Source: JAIPJO01 sp035269015
GTDB lineage: Bacteria; Patescibacteriota; Patescibacteriia; Patescibacteriales; UBA12465
DNA: 30,582 nucleotides
Reading direction: 5' to 3'
Assembly: GCA_035269015.1 (NCBI GenBank)
Contig: DATFJU010000014.1
Location: 1-30,582, forward strand
A program made the translations under genes and the position numbers. Shown in pieces: positions 16,946-23,641 of the stretch. Every line of letters begins with the position of its first letter. The stretch's first letter is position 1. Below the pieces are notes generated by a model that was given only the letters and a program-made list of their open reading frames with translations, made no database searches and had not been told where the DNA came from.

Positions 16946-17212
16946 ATGCCAAATACTAAATCTGCAAAAAAACAACTCAGAAAGGACACTAAAAGAAGTG
17001 CCCAACATTTATCTGTCAAAGAAGAGCTTAAAAAAACTTTAAAGAAAGCTCGTAAAGCTATTGAAGGAGGAGTTAAGGAAGAAGCTGCTAAACTAAATCA
17101 AGAAGCTGTTAAAGCAATTGATAAAGCTACTAAAAAGAAAGTTATCAAAAAAGATACTGCTGATAGATACAAATCAAGATTACAAAAAAAAGTAAACAAT
17201 TTAAAAAAATAA
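16946..17212 (+). CDS. rpsT: 30S ribosomal protein S20
   Basis: An 88-residue, strongly basic, helical protein of normal bS20 length. It has the typical start M-P-N-T-K-S-A-K-K-Q-L-R-K and the C-terminal A-I-D-K-A-T-K-K-K-V-I-K-K-D-T-A-D-R-Y-K-S-R-L family stretch. S20 binds 16S rRNA early in 30S assembly. The gene begins 18 nt after the CCA end of tRNA-Pro, so its mRNA 5' end may be made by tRNA 3' processing. No Shine-Dalgarno sequence precedes the ATG. It is followed by a structured leader and rpsO. Confidence 0.95.
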   Translation: MPNTKSAKKQLRKDTKRSAQHLSVKEELKKTLKKARKAIEGGVKEEAAKLNQEAVKAIDKATKKKVIKKDTADRYKSRLQKKVNNLKK

Positions 17213-17226
17213 ATTAAAACTAATTA

Positions 17227-17271
17227 CTTAAACTTGGCTTAGCCTTGTTTTAGACTATGTCTCGGTTTAAG
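17227..17271 (+). promoter_or_regulatory. Structured mRNA leader of rpsO (candidate S15 autoregulatory element)
   Basis: A closing 7-bp helix CTTAAAC (17227-17233) / GTTTAAG (17265-17271) encloses two small hairpins: GGC-TTA-GCC (17236-17244) and AGAC-TAT-GTCT (17252-17262). This gives a three-way-junction-like fold ending 10 nt before the rpsO ATG. S15 binds a three-way junction in 16S rRNA, and several unrelated S15 autoregulatory leaders are known, so translational feedback is plausible. The GGC hairpin is short; the fold was drawn by hand. Confidence 0.5.
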
Positions 17272-17281
17272 CGACAAAATT

Positions 17282-17656
17282 ATGTTAACAAAAGATCAAA
17301 AAAATAAAATTATTAATAAATATCGTACTCATAAAAGCGATACTGGTTCTCCACAAATACAAATTGCTATTTTAAGTGCAGAAATTAAAGATTTAACCAA
17401 TCACTTAAAAAATCATAAACATGATCATTCTTCTCGTAGAGGACTACTCAAAAAAGTTAGTGAAAGAAGAAAATTACTTAAATATTTACAAAAAGAAGAT
17501 CCTAAAGCTTTTAAAGAATTGGCTCAATCATTAAACTTAAAGATTGCGCAAAAATTACAAGCAGAAGAAGAAGAAAAAATAAACAAAGAAAAGAAATTAG
17601 AAGAAATTGCTAATCCACTTGTTGATGAAAAGGAAGATTTAAAAGAAAATAAATAA
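17282..17656 (+). CDS. rpsO: 30S ribosomal protein S15, with C-terminal extension
   Basis: uS15 of 124 residues. The first 89 or so match the family: S-D-T-G-S-P-Q-I-Q-I-A-I-L, then L-x-x-H-L-K-N-H-K-H-D-H-S-S-R-R-G-L-L and V-S-E-R-R-K-L-L-K-Y-L. The conserved H-D-x-x-S-R-R-G rRNA-contacting loop is intact. The remaining 35 or so residues form a charged Glu/Lys-rich tail not found in the standard protein. S15 nucleates the 30S platform by binding the 16S helix 20-22 junction. The gene lies 4 nt before the NYN gene, with pnp beyond that, echoing the classical rpsO-pnp order. Confidence 0.95.
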   Translation: MLTKDQKNKIINKYRTHKSDTGSPQIQIAILSAEIKDLTNHLKNHKHDHSSRRGLLKKVSERRKLLKYLQKEDPKAFKELAQSLNLKIAQKLQAEEEEKINKEKKLEEIANPLVDEKEDLKENK

Positions 17657-17660
17657 TAAA

Positions 17661-18155
17661 ATGATAAAACACAAAGAACAAAGAGTAGGCGTATTAGTAG
17701 ATGTTTCCAACATGTACCACAGCGCCAAGAATCTCTATAATAAAAGAGTTAACTTTCAGGAAGTTTTAAAAAATGCTGTAGATAACAGAAAACTTATTCG
17801 TGCTGTAGCCTATGTTATTCACACAGAAAGCGAAGAGGAAACTTCCTTTTTTGAAGCATTACTAAAACAAGGCTTTGAAGTAAAAATGAAAGATTTACAA
17901 ATATTTTCTTCAGGTATGAAAAAAGCTGACTGGGATGTTGGCATTGCGGTAGATGCTATTAAATTATCTAAGAACTTAGATGTAATAGTACTCGTAACTG
18001 GAGATGGAGATTATCTACCTTTAGTTGAATATATACAAAACACTACCGGTGCTTTAGTTGAAGTTATGGGGTTTAGACAAACCACTTCTAGTAAGTTAGT
18101 AGAAGAATGTGATGACTTTATTAGTCTTAGTGAGGATAAAAAATATTTACAATAA
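17661..18155 (+). CDS. NYN-domain (LabA/PIN-like) putative ribonuclease
   Basis: A 164-residue protein consisting of one NYN domain (PIN-like nuclease fold, LabA/DUF88 group). The acidic active-site candidates are present: V-G-V-L-V-D-V-S-N-M (Asp near 13), K-K-A-D-W-D-V-G-I-A-V-D (about 87-97) and V-T-G-D-G-D-Y-L-P-L (about 113-122). It has no signal peptide or extra domain. NYN proteins are predicted metal-dependent RNases. It sits 4 nt after rpsO and just before the pnp leader, between a ribosomal protein and an exoribonuclease gene, so a role in RNA processing or decay is a reasonable inference. Substrate unknown. Confidence 0.85.
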   Translation: MIKHKEQRVGVLVDVSNMYHSAKNLYNKRVNFQEVLKNAVDNRKLIRAVAYVIHTESEEETSFFEALLKQGFEVKMKDLQIFSSGMKKADWDVGIAVDAIKLSKNLDVIVLVTGDGDYLPLVEYIQNTTGALVEVMGFRQTTSSKLVEECDDFISLSEDKKYLQ

Positions 18156-18210
18156 ATATTTATATATAGTTTATAGATAGATATTTACAATTAATAATAA
18201 ATAATAATTA

Positions 18211-18281
18211 AAGCTTGGTCATTAGATAAATAGTGCTGTAAGTTTATTTACTTATAGTTCTGTAATTTAATGGTCAAGCTT
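18211..18281 (+). promoter_or_regulatory. Long stem-loop leader of pnp
   Basis: A 17-bp helix pairs 18211-18227 with 18265-18281, including three G-U wobbles. An internal loop separates it from an 8-bp apical hairpin CTGTAAGT (18236-18243) / ACTTATAG (18250-18257). It ends 11 nt before the pnp ATG. In E. coli, pnp is autoregulated through RNase III cleavage of a leader stem-loop; the position and double-helical length here fit an analogous element. Confidence 0.6.
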
Positions 18282-18292
18282 AGATAAAAAAT

Positions 18293-20485
18293 ATGTTTGA
18301 AGAAAAAAGTTTTTCAAAAGAGTGGCTTGGCCGCACTCTAACAATAAAAACAGGCAAATTAGCTAAACAAGCTGACGCAGCAGTAACCGTACAATACGGA
18401 GATACTGTAATTATGGCTACCGTTGTTGAAGCTAATGAGGAAAGAGAAGGAGTAAGCTTCTTCCCTTTAATGGTAGACTTCGAAGAAAAATTATACGCAG
18501 CCGGAATAATTAAAGGTTCTCGTTGGGTAAAAAGAGAAGGAAGACCAACTGATGCCTCTATTTTAACAGGTAGAATGATAGATAGAACTATTCGTCCTTT
18601 ATTTGATGATGAAAGCAGAAAAGATGTACAAGTTATCATCACAGTACTTTCAGTAGATCAAGAAAATGACTTTGACATTGTTTCTTTAGTAGCTGCTTCA
18701 GCAGCTCTATCAGTTTCAGGTGTTAATTGGGCTGGTCCAATTGGTGGTACTAGAGTTGGAAGAATAAATAATGAACTTGTATTTAATCCTACTTACGATG
18801 AACAAGCTAAAAGTGACTTAGATTTAATTGTATCTGGAACTGAAGATAAAACTATCATGATTGAATGTAGTGGTAATGAGCTTAAAGAAGAAGAAATGGA
18901 AAAAGCTTTACTTGCTGGACAGGAAAAACTTCAAGGTTCAATTGAATTAATTAAAGAATTTAAGGAAAAATTTGGTGTTAAAACAAAAACTCCAAAACCG
19001 GAACTACTTGATGAAAGCGAAAAAGAAGCTAAAGAAGAAGAAAAGAAAGCATTAGAGTTAACTCAAAAATGGCTAGATGAAAACGTCAAAAATATGCTTT
19101 TTGATCAAAAATATCACAGCAAAGAACATAGAAAAGCTGTAGTTAAAAGTATTGAAAATGAATTAGATAAATATTTATTTGATCAAGGGCTTGATAAAAA
19201 AGCTAGAAAGAAATCTATTTCTAAACTTGCTTATAAAAATATTGAAAACCAAGTTAGCAAAGCAATCTTAGAAGATAATAAGCGTGTTGACGGAAGAGCT
19301 TTTGATGAAATTAGAGAATTAAATTCAGAAGTAAGTATTTTACCTAGAAATCACGGTGTTGGACTATTTTCTCGTGGCGAAACTCAAGTAATGTCAGTAC
19401 TAACATTAGGTTCTCCATCACTTGAACAATCACTGGAAGGACTTGAAGGACCTAGCACTAAAAGGTTTATGCACCACTACAACTTCCCTCCTTACAGTGT
19501 AGGAGAGGCTAAACCTCTTAGAGGAACAGGTCGCAGAGAAGTTGGTCACGGCGCCTTAGCTGAAAAAGCTTTAATTCCAGTGTTACCAAGTCAAGATGAC
19601 TTCCCTTATACTGTTAGAATCGTATCAGAAACACTAGGCTCTAATGGATCCTCTTCAATGGCTTCTACTTGTGCCTCATCACTTTCACTTATGGACGCTG
19701 GTGTACCAATCAAAACTGCTGTAGCAGGTATTGCTATCGGTATGGCTTCAAATAAAGATATGAGTGACTGGAAAATACTAACTGACATTCAAGACTTAGA
19801 AGATGGTGAGGGTGGAATGGACTTTAAGATCACTGGAACAAAAGACGGAATCACTGCTATACAATTAGACACTAAAACTAATGGTTTAAATAAAGATATT
19901 ATTCACGAAGCTTTAAAGGCTGGAAGAGTAGCTTTAAATAAAATTCTTAAGAACATGAATGAAGCTATTGCAGAACCAAAACCAGAACTTTCACCTTATG
20001 CTCCTAAATTACTTAACTTACACATTAAACCTGAAAAGATTGGTATGGTAATTGGACCAGGAGGAAAAATGATTAACAAAATTATTGAAGTAACTGAATG
20101 TGAAATTAATATTGAAGAAGATGGTTTGGTAGTTATTACTGGCCAAGATATTGAAAAATTAAGGGAGGCTGAAGCTATGATTAAAGAAATAGTACATGAA
20201 TTTGAACCTGGTGAAATTATTGAAGGTGAAGTAGTTAATATTCTAGACTTTGGAGCTTTTGTTAAATTAAATAAAAACCAAGACGGATTAGTTCATATTA
20301 GTGAATTAGCTCCTTATAGAGTAAATAAGACTGAAGATATTGTAAAAATTGGTGATACTGTAAAAGTAAAGATAAAAGAAGTTGATGATAATGGTAAAAT
20401 TAAACTTACTATGAAAGAACTTCCGGAAAATGAAAAATACTGGTCTAAAGAACAAACAAATCACAATAATTCCAATAAAAAATAA
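18293..20485 (+). CDS. pnp: Polyribonucleotide nucleotidyltransferase (PNPase)
   Basis: A 730-residue PNPase that degrades RNA 3'-5' by phosphorolysis. Two RNase PH domains flank an all-helical linker. The first begins at T-L-x-I-K-T-G-K-L-A-K-Q-A-D. The second carries the L-F-S-R-G-E-T-Q and D-I-Q-D-L-E-D-G-E-G-G-M-D-F-K segments, in which the Asp, Asp and Lys equivalent to E. coli D486, D492 and K494 are kept. A KH domain (I-G-M-V-I-G-P-G-G-K-M-I-N-K-I) and an S1 domain (G-E-V-V-N-I-L-D-F-G-A-F-V) form the C-terminus. Preceded by a structured leader; followed by the rpsP promoter region. Confidence 0.97.
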   Translation: MFEEKSFSKEWLGRTLTIKTGKLAKQADAAVTVQYGDTVIMATVVEANEEREGVSFFPLMVDFEEKLYAAGIIKGSRWVKREGRPTDASILTGRMIDRTIRPLFDDESRKDVQVIITVLSVDQENDFDIVSLVAASAALSVSGVNWAGPIGGTRVGRINNELVFNPTYDEQAKSDLDLIVSGTEDKTIMIECSGNELKEEEMEKALLAGQEKLQGSIELIKEFKEKFGVKTKTPKPELLDESEKEAKEEEKKALELTQKWLDENVKNMLFDQKYHSKEHRKAVVKSIENELDKYLFDQGLDKKARKKSISKLAYKNIENQVSKAILEDNKRVDGRAFDEIRELNSEVSILPRNHGVGLFSRGETQVMSVLTLGSPSLEQSLEGLEGPSTKRFMHHYNFPPYSVGEAKPLRGTGRREVGHGALAEKALIPVLPSQDDFPYTVRIVSETLGSNGSSSMASTCASSLSLMDAGVPIKTAVAGIAIGMASNKDMSDWKILTDIQDLEDGEGGMDFKITGTKDGITAIQLDTKTNGLNKDIIHEALKAGRVALNKILKNMNEAIAEPKPELSPYAPKLLNLHIKPEKIGMVIGPGGKMINKIIEVTECEINIEEDGLVVITGQDIEKLREAEAMIKEIVHEFEPGEIIEGEVVNILDFGAFVKLNKNQDGLVHISELAPYRVNKTEDIVKIGDTVKVKIKEVDDNGKIKLTMKELPENEKYWSKEQTNHNNSNKK

Positions 20486-20492
20486 GACAAGT

Positions 20493-20514
20493 AGAAGTTT
20501 AAAAACTTTTCTTT
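20493..20514 (+). terminator. Weak candidate terminator after pnp
   Basis: A 7-bp AT-rich stem (20493-20499 with 20504-20510, one G-U) is followed by CTTTAAT, just after the pnp stop. Low stability, so partial termination at best. Confidence 0.25.
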
Positions 20515-20532
20515 AATAAAAGTAAATTACTA

Positions 20533-20561
20533 TTGACTTTTAGTTATTATTAAGTTAATAT
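20533..20561 (+). promoter_or_regulatory. Candidate promoter for rpsP
   Basis: TTGACT (20533-20538), 17-nt spacer, TAATAT (20556-20561). Predicted start near 20568, giving a leader of about 62 nt that contains the hairpin at 20595-20613. Confidence 0.45.
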
Positions 20562-20594
20562 TTACTTATTAATTAAATTAATATTAATGGTTTT

Positions 20595-20613
20595 AAAGCT
20601 CTAACAAAGCTTT
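20595..20613 (+). promoter_or_regulatory. Hairpin in the rpsP leader
   Basis: AAAGCT (20595-20600) / AGCTTT (20608-20613), 7-nt loop, 17 nt before the rpsP ATG. A T-rich stretch follows. Function unknown; could modulate translation start. Confidence 0.3.
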
Positions 20614-20630
20614 TATCAACCCTGCTAAAC

Positions 20631-21053
20631 ATGTTAACTATTAGATTATCAAGAGTGGGTAAAAAAAATAGACCTACTTATAGAATCGTTATCTCAGAAA
20701 AAGCCAAAGATCCATATGGTCGTGCTTTAGAAATCTTAGGATCATATGATCCACATAATAAAAACCTAAAAGTTGATGATGATAGAGTAAGATATTGGAT
20801 ATCAAAAGGCTCTCAAATGTCACCTACAATCAATAATCTTTTTATTGATAATAAGATTATTGAAGGTGAAAAGAAAAAAGCTACAAAAACAGCCACAAAA
20901 AAGAATATAGCTAAACAAAAAGAAGCTGAAAAAAAGAAAAAAGAAGAAAAAGATAAAGAAGAACCAAAAGAAGAACCAAAAGAAGAACCAAAAGAAGAAA
21001 GCAAGAATGAAACTAACGAAGTTAAAAAAGAAGAAAAAGAAGGGGAGAAATAA
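20631..21053 (+). CDS. rpsP: 30S ribosomal protein S16, with long charged tail
   Basis: bS16 of 140 residues. The first 80 or so are the ribosomal domain: M-L-T-I-R-L-S-R-V-G-K-K-N-R-P-T-Y-R-I-V, then G-R-A-L-E-I-L-G-S-Y-D-P-H and R-V-R-Y-W-I-S-K-G-S-Q-M-S-P-T. The last 60 or so are a Lys/Glu-rich extension containing a K-E-E-P tetrapeptide repeated three times. S16 stabilises the 5' domain of the 30S subunit. In most bacteria rpsP is followed by khpA, rimM, trmD and rplS; here only khpA and trmD follow. Confidence 0.95.
   Translation: MLTIRLSRVGKKNRPTYRIVISEKAKDPYGRALEILGSYDPHNKNLKVDDDRVRYWISKGSQMSPTINNLFIDNKIIEGEKKKATKTATKKNIAKQKEAEKKKKEEKDKEEPKEEPKEEPKEESKNETNEVKKEEKEGEK
20955..20990 (+). 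repeat. 12-bp tandem repeat in the rpsP tail
   Basis: Three perfect copies of AAAGAAGAACCA (20955-20966, 20967-20978, 20979-20990) and a decayed fourth. Each encodes K-E-E-P in frame, so copy-number change would alter tail length without a frameshift. Confidence 0.9.
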
Positions 21054-21061
21054 TATTGTTC

Positions 21062-21089
21062 TTGACAAAATTTATAAATTTATTATAAT
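21062..21089 (+). promoter_or_regulatory. Strong consensus promoter for khpA(-trmD)
   Basis: Perfect TTGACA (21062-21067), 16-nt spacer, perfect TATAAT (21084-21089). Predicted start near 21096, giving a leader of about 85 nt. The best promoter match in the window. Confidence 0.8.
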
Positions 21090-21119
21090 AGAAAGTACTA
21101 ATTCTTAAAGAGTTTCTTA

Positions 21120-21162
21120 CAAATTGGCAAATCAATATAAATACTGATTTTAGTTCAATTTG
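21120..21162 (+). promoter_or_regulatory. Stem-loop in the khpA leader
   Basis: CAAATTG (21120-21126) pairs with CAATTTG (21156-21162). An inner stem AAATCA (21129-21134) / TGATTT (21145-21150) lies above an internal loop. It ends 18 nt before the khpA ATG. A possible site of feedback by the RNA-binding product (inference). Confidence 0.35.
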
Positions 21163-21180
21163 ATAAGACAAAGACAACAT

Positions 21181-21519
21181 ATGGCAGAAGAAAATGCACA
21201 AGATAAAGAATTCTTAGAAACCATTGTGAAACAAATCGTTTCTAAACCAGATGCAGTAAAAGTAGAAAGGACCATTGACGAAATGGGCGTTCTTCTAACC
21301 TTAAAAATTGACCAAGAAGACATGGGTTATGTTATTGGTAAAAAAGGTCAAACCGCACAAGCAATTAGAACTTTACTTAAGATTATTGGTGCTAAAAACA
21401 ACAGCCGAGTAAATCTTAAAATTTACGACCCTAATGCAGGCAATCGTCCAAGTTCTAACAATGAAAACATGGATGCTGAAAAAGTTGATACTTCTTCAGT
21501 GGATGACTTAAACATCTAA
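21181..21519 (+). CDS. khpA: KH-domain RNA-binding protein KhpA
   Basis: A 112-residue KhpA/YlqC-type protein from the ATG at 21181. A TTG at 21160 in the same frame is less likely because it lies within the leader stem. It has a single KH domain with the nucleic-acid-binding loop V-I-G-K-K-G-Q-T-A-Q-A-I-R (about residues 49-61). The N-terminal D-K-E-F-L-E-T-I-V-K-Q-I-V segment is typical of the family. A short Asn/Asp-rich tail follows. KhpA binds RNA, often with KhpB, and influences envelope growth and translation in Firmicutes. Position between rpsP and trmD is conserved. It has its own strong promoter and is followed by a strong terminator. Confidence 0.9.
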   Translation: MAEENAQDKEFLETIVKQIVSKPDAVKVERTIDEMGVLLTLKIDQEDMGYVIGKKGQTAQAIRTLLKIIGAKNNSRVNLKIYDPNAGNRPSSNNENMDAEKVDTSSVDDLNI

Positions 21520-21541
21520 AATATTCATTATAGAAGAATAC

Positions 21542-21575
21542 AAAACCACAACTTAAAAGTTGTGGTTTTGTTTTT
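21542..21575 (+). terminator. Strong intrinsic terminator between khpA and trmD
   Basis: 13-bp perfect stem AAAACCACAACTT (21542-21554) / AAGTTGTGGTTTT (21557-21569); the innermost pairs must open because only 2 nt separate the arms. A G-T5 tail follows. It ends only 12-18 nt before the trmD ATG, so trmD must rely on read-through or on regulated antitermination. Confidence 0.85.
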
Positions 21576-21587
21576 AAAAACTTAATT

Positions 21588-22250
21588 ATGAAATATCATA
21601 TTATAACAATTTTTCCAGAAATATTCTCTTCCTATTTTTCTCATAGTATTATTGCTAGAGCACAAAAAAACAAACTAATTGACATACAAGTTCACGATCT
21701 AAGAAAATGGGCAACTGATAAACATAAAACTGTAGATGATACTCCTTATGGTGGAGGTGCCGGTATGATACTTAAAGTAGAACCATTATATAAAGCTTTG
21801 AAAGAATTAGCTCCGAGAAAGAAGAAAAGTAGAAAGATAATATTAACTTCAGCTAAAGGAAAAACTTTTAATCAAAGTCTTGCTAAATCATATGCTAAAA
21901 ACCTTAAAGAAATCATCATCATTTGTGGGCGCTATGAGGGTGTTGACGAGAGAATAAAAGAATTTATTGATGAAGAGCTATCTATTGGTAATTACGTCCT
22001 CACAGGCGGTGAGATACCTGCTATGGCTATTATAGATGCTAGCATGAGACTATTACCGGAAGTTTTAGGAAATAAAGAAAGTATTGTCGATGAATCACAT
22101 AATAAACCAGGGTTATTGGAATACCCACAATATAGCAAACCTCAATATTTTAAAACCAAGAAAAAAACTCTACCAGTACCAGATGTGCTTTTGTCAGGCA
22201 ACCACCAGAAAATAAAAAAATGGCGCCAAAAGCACCAAAATAAACAATAA
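21588..22250 (+). CDS. trmD: tRNA (guanine-N1)-methyltransferase TrmD
   Basis: A 220-residue SPOUT-class enzyme that makes m1G37 in tRNAs with G36, preventing +1 frameshifts, using S-adenosylmethionine. The trefoil-knot motifs are intact: D-D-T-P-Y-G-G-G-A-G-M, C-G-R-Y-E-G-V-D-E-R and S-I-G-N-Y-V-L-T-G-G-E, with P-G-L-L-E-Y-P-Q-Y in the C-terminal domain. It is near the usual 230-250 residues. tRNA-Pro (TGG) in this window is a likely substrate. It lies 18 nt downstream of the terminator hairpin and converges on nrnA. rimM and rplS, its usual neighbours, are absent here. Confidence 0.96.
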   Translation: MKYHIITIFPEIFSSYFSHSIIARAQKNKLIDIQVHDLRKWATDKHKTVDDTPYGGGAGMILKVEPLYKALKELAPRKKKSRKIILTSAKGKTFNQSLAKSYAKNLKEIIIICGRYEGVDERIKEFIDEELSIGNYVLTGGEIPAMAIIDASMRLLPEVLGNKESIVDESHNKPGLLEYPQYSKPQYFKTKKKTLPVPDVLLSGNHQKIKKWRQKHQNKQ

Positions 22251-22305
22251 CTGTTATATTTTCAAGTATAGTCTTATAAAATTTTATCTATTTAAACTAT
22301 TACAC

Positions 22306-23307
22306 TTATTTAACTACCCAAGAACTATTATTTTTTGCTATTTTCCCTTCTAAAGCAAAACCAGATGCCTTAGCATGTCCTCCACCTCCAAATATTTGAG
22401 CTAATTTAGACAAATCAATACCATCACTATAAGCAGAAGCTCTAAAACTTCCTTTAATAATTCCTGGCTCCTTTTCTCGTAAAAGCATAATTGCTTTAAC
22501 ATCAGCCATATTACTCAAGAAACCTGCAATCTCTCCAAATATATCACTATCAAAATATTCATCATTTTTTAAAACCTCGGTTATTTCTTGATGCCTTAAA
22601 ACTGTAAAAGCAATCTTGTATTTATGATTAATTTGTAAATTATTTAAAGCTAAGCTCCAAAGACGTATACTTTGTATACTTCTATTGTTCCAGATTCTAT
22701 TTACAATCTTAGGAAATTGAGCACCATAACTTAACATTTCTGATGAAATTGCTATAGTCTCTTTTCCAGTTGATGAGTATAAAAAATTAGCTGTATCAGT
22801 AAGTATTCCAGATAAAATTAAAGTAGCAATTTTCTTATTAAACTCTATTTTATTAATTTTAAAAAAATGATACAAAACCTCAGTAGTAGATGAGGCTTGT
22901 GAATTTCTAATTTCAATATCCGTATAATCCTCAAACTTAGGATGATGATCAAATTCAATAATAAAAAAAGTTTTATCATCATTATTCTTTAATTCATCTA
23001 TTTCCTTATCTAAAAAAGTCCTACTTTTAGAACCACAGTCTACCGCTATAAGAAGATCAAAATCCTTAAGATTAAAGTCTTTGTTTGCAAGTATTTCTTC
23101 TTCATGTGGTAAAAAACTGTAAGCATCAACAGGTTTATCCTGGCAGTAAGCAAGATATTTCTTACCAATCCTCTTCATTAATTCTATTAAAACTCCAACC
23201 GAAGAAATAGCATCACTATCAGGATTGACATGACCAACAATTAAAATATTTTGTGCTTGCTGAATTTCTTCCCAAGCTTTTTGATACAAAGTATTTAAGC
23301 TATTCAT
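22306..23307 (-). CDS. nrnA: DHH/DHHA1 oligoribonuclease / pAp phosphatase (NrnA-like)
   Basis: A 333-residue DHH phosphoesterase that degrades nanoRNAs and dephosphorylates pAp. The DHH domain has G-H-V-N-P-D-S-D-A-I-S-S (motif I), V-D-C-G-S (motif II) and E-F-D-H-H-P (motif III). The DHHA1 domain ends with G-G-G-G-H-A-K-A-S-G-F. I prefer the ATG at 23307, which overlaps the rbfA stop by 8 nt; in-frame ATGs at 23316 and 23349 would overlap more. infB-rbfA-nrnA is a common bacterial arrangement. With pnp and rny it forms part of this cell's RNA-decay set. Confidence 0.88.
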   Translation of the reverse strand: MNSLNTLYQKAWEEIQQAQNILIVGHVNPDSDAISSVGVLIELMKRIGKKYLAYCQDKPVDAYSFLPHEEEILANKDFNLKDFDLLIAVDCGSKSRTFLDKEIDELKNNDDKTFFIIEFDHHPKFEDYTDIEIRNSQASSTTEVLYHFFKINKIEFNKKIATLILSGILTDTANFLYSSTGKETIAISSEMLSYGAQFPKIVNRIWNNRSIQSIRLWSLALNNLQINHKYKIAFTVLRHQEITEVLKNDEYFDSDIFGEIAGFLSNMADVKAIMLLREKEPGIIKGSFRASAYSDGIDLSKLAQIFGGGGHAKASGFALEGKIAKNNSSWVVK

Positions 23308-23641
23308 TTTTTTCATCTTCAATTTGTTTAAAGATTTTATCAAGTTCATAATCAGAACTATTGTACAAATCTAAATTCCAATCTAATTTAGGAATTCTTT
23401 TTAAACGGGTTTTTGTTTGTAATTTTTTAGCTATACTTTTAGAATTTTTTCTTAAAGAGTTTAAAGCAGTGCCTGCTTTAGTGGAAGGTAAAACACTTAA
23501 TTCTACTTTTAAAAATGAGCCTCTATCATCTGAGCTAACTCTTAAAATAGTAAGTAAAACTCCAGGAATAATAATTTCCTGGTTAACTATCTTAGCTATT
23601 TCTGTTTTTAAAAGAGAGTTTAATCTTTCTTGAGATGACAT
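23300..23641 (-). CDS. rbfA: Ribosome-binding factor A
   Basis: A 113-residue RbfA with the KH-like fold. It starts R-L-N-S-L-L-K-T-E-I-A-K-I-V, then V-S-S-D-D-R-G-S-F-L-K-V-E-L-S-V and a C-terminal R-I-P-K-L-D-W-N-L-D, matching the family's P-x-L-x-F-x-x-D pattern. RbfA helps 16S 5' end maturation and 30S assembly. Its ATG overlaps the infB stop by 1 nt (TAATG), implying translational coupling, and its end overlaps nrnA. Confidence 0.9.
   Translation of the reverse strand: MSSQERLNSLLKTEIAKIVNQEIIIPGVLLTILRVSSDDRGSFLKVELSVLPSTKAGTALNSLRKNSKSIAKKLQTKTRLKRIPKLDWNLDLYNSSDYELDKIFKQIEDEKNE

Noticed and set aside
16743..16959. Open reading frames of about 61 codons on both strands across tRNA-Phe and tRNA-Pro
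   Set aside because: They run through two well-folded tRNA genes. Translations of this kind (for example with G-L-E-P-R-I-S) are a known artefact of tRNA antisense strands.
20955..20990. Tandem repeat as a CRISPR or mobile-element signal
   Set aside because: Units are 12 bp with no spacers and are in frame within rpsP.
20813..21068. Phe/Ser-rich minus-strand frames opposite rpsP
   Set aside because: They are mirror readings of the Lys/Glu-rich S16 tail, with no start signal or family resemblance.
22275..22286. Palindrome ATAAAATTTTAT as a terminator between trmD and nrnA
   Set aside because: All A/T with no loop and no T-tail; too unstable to support the call.
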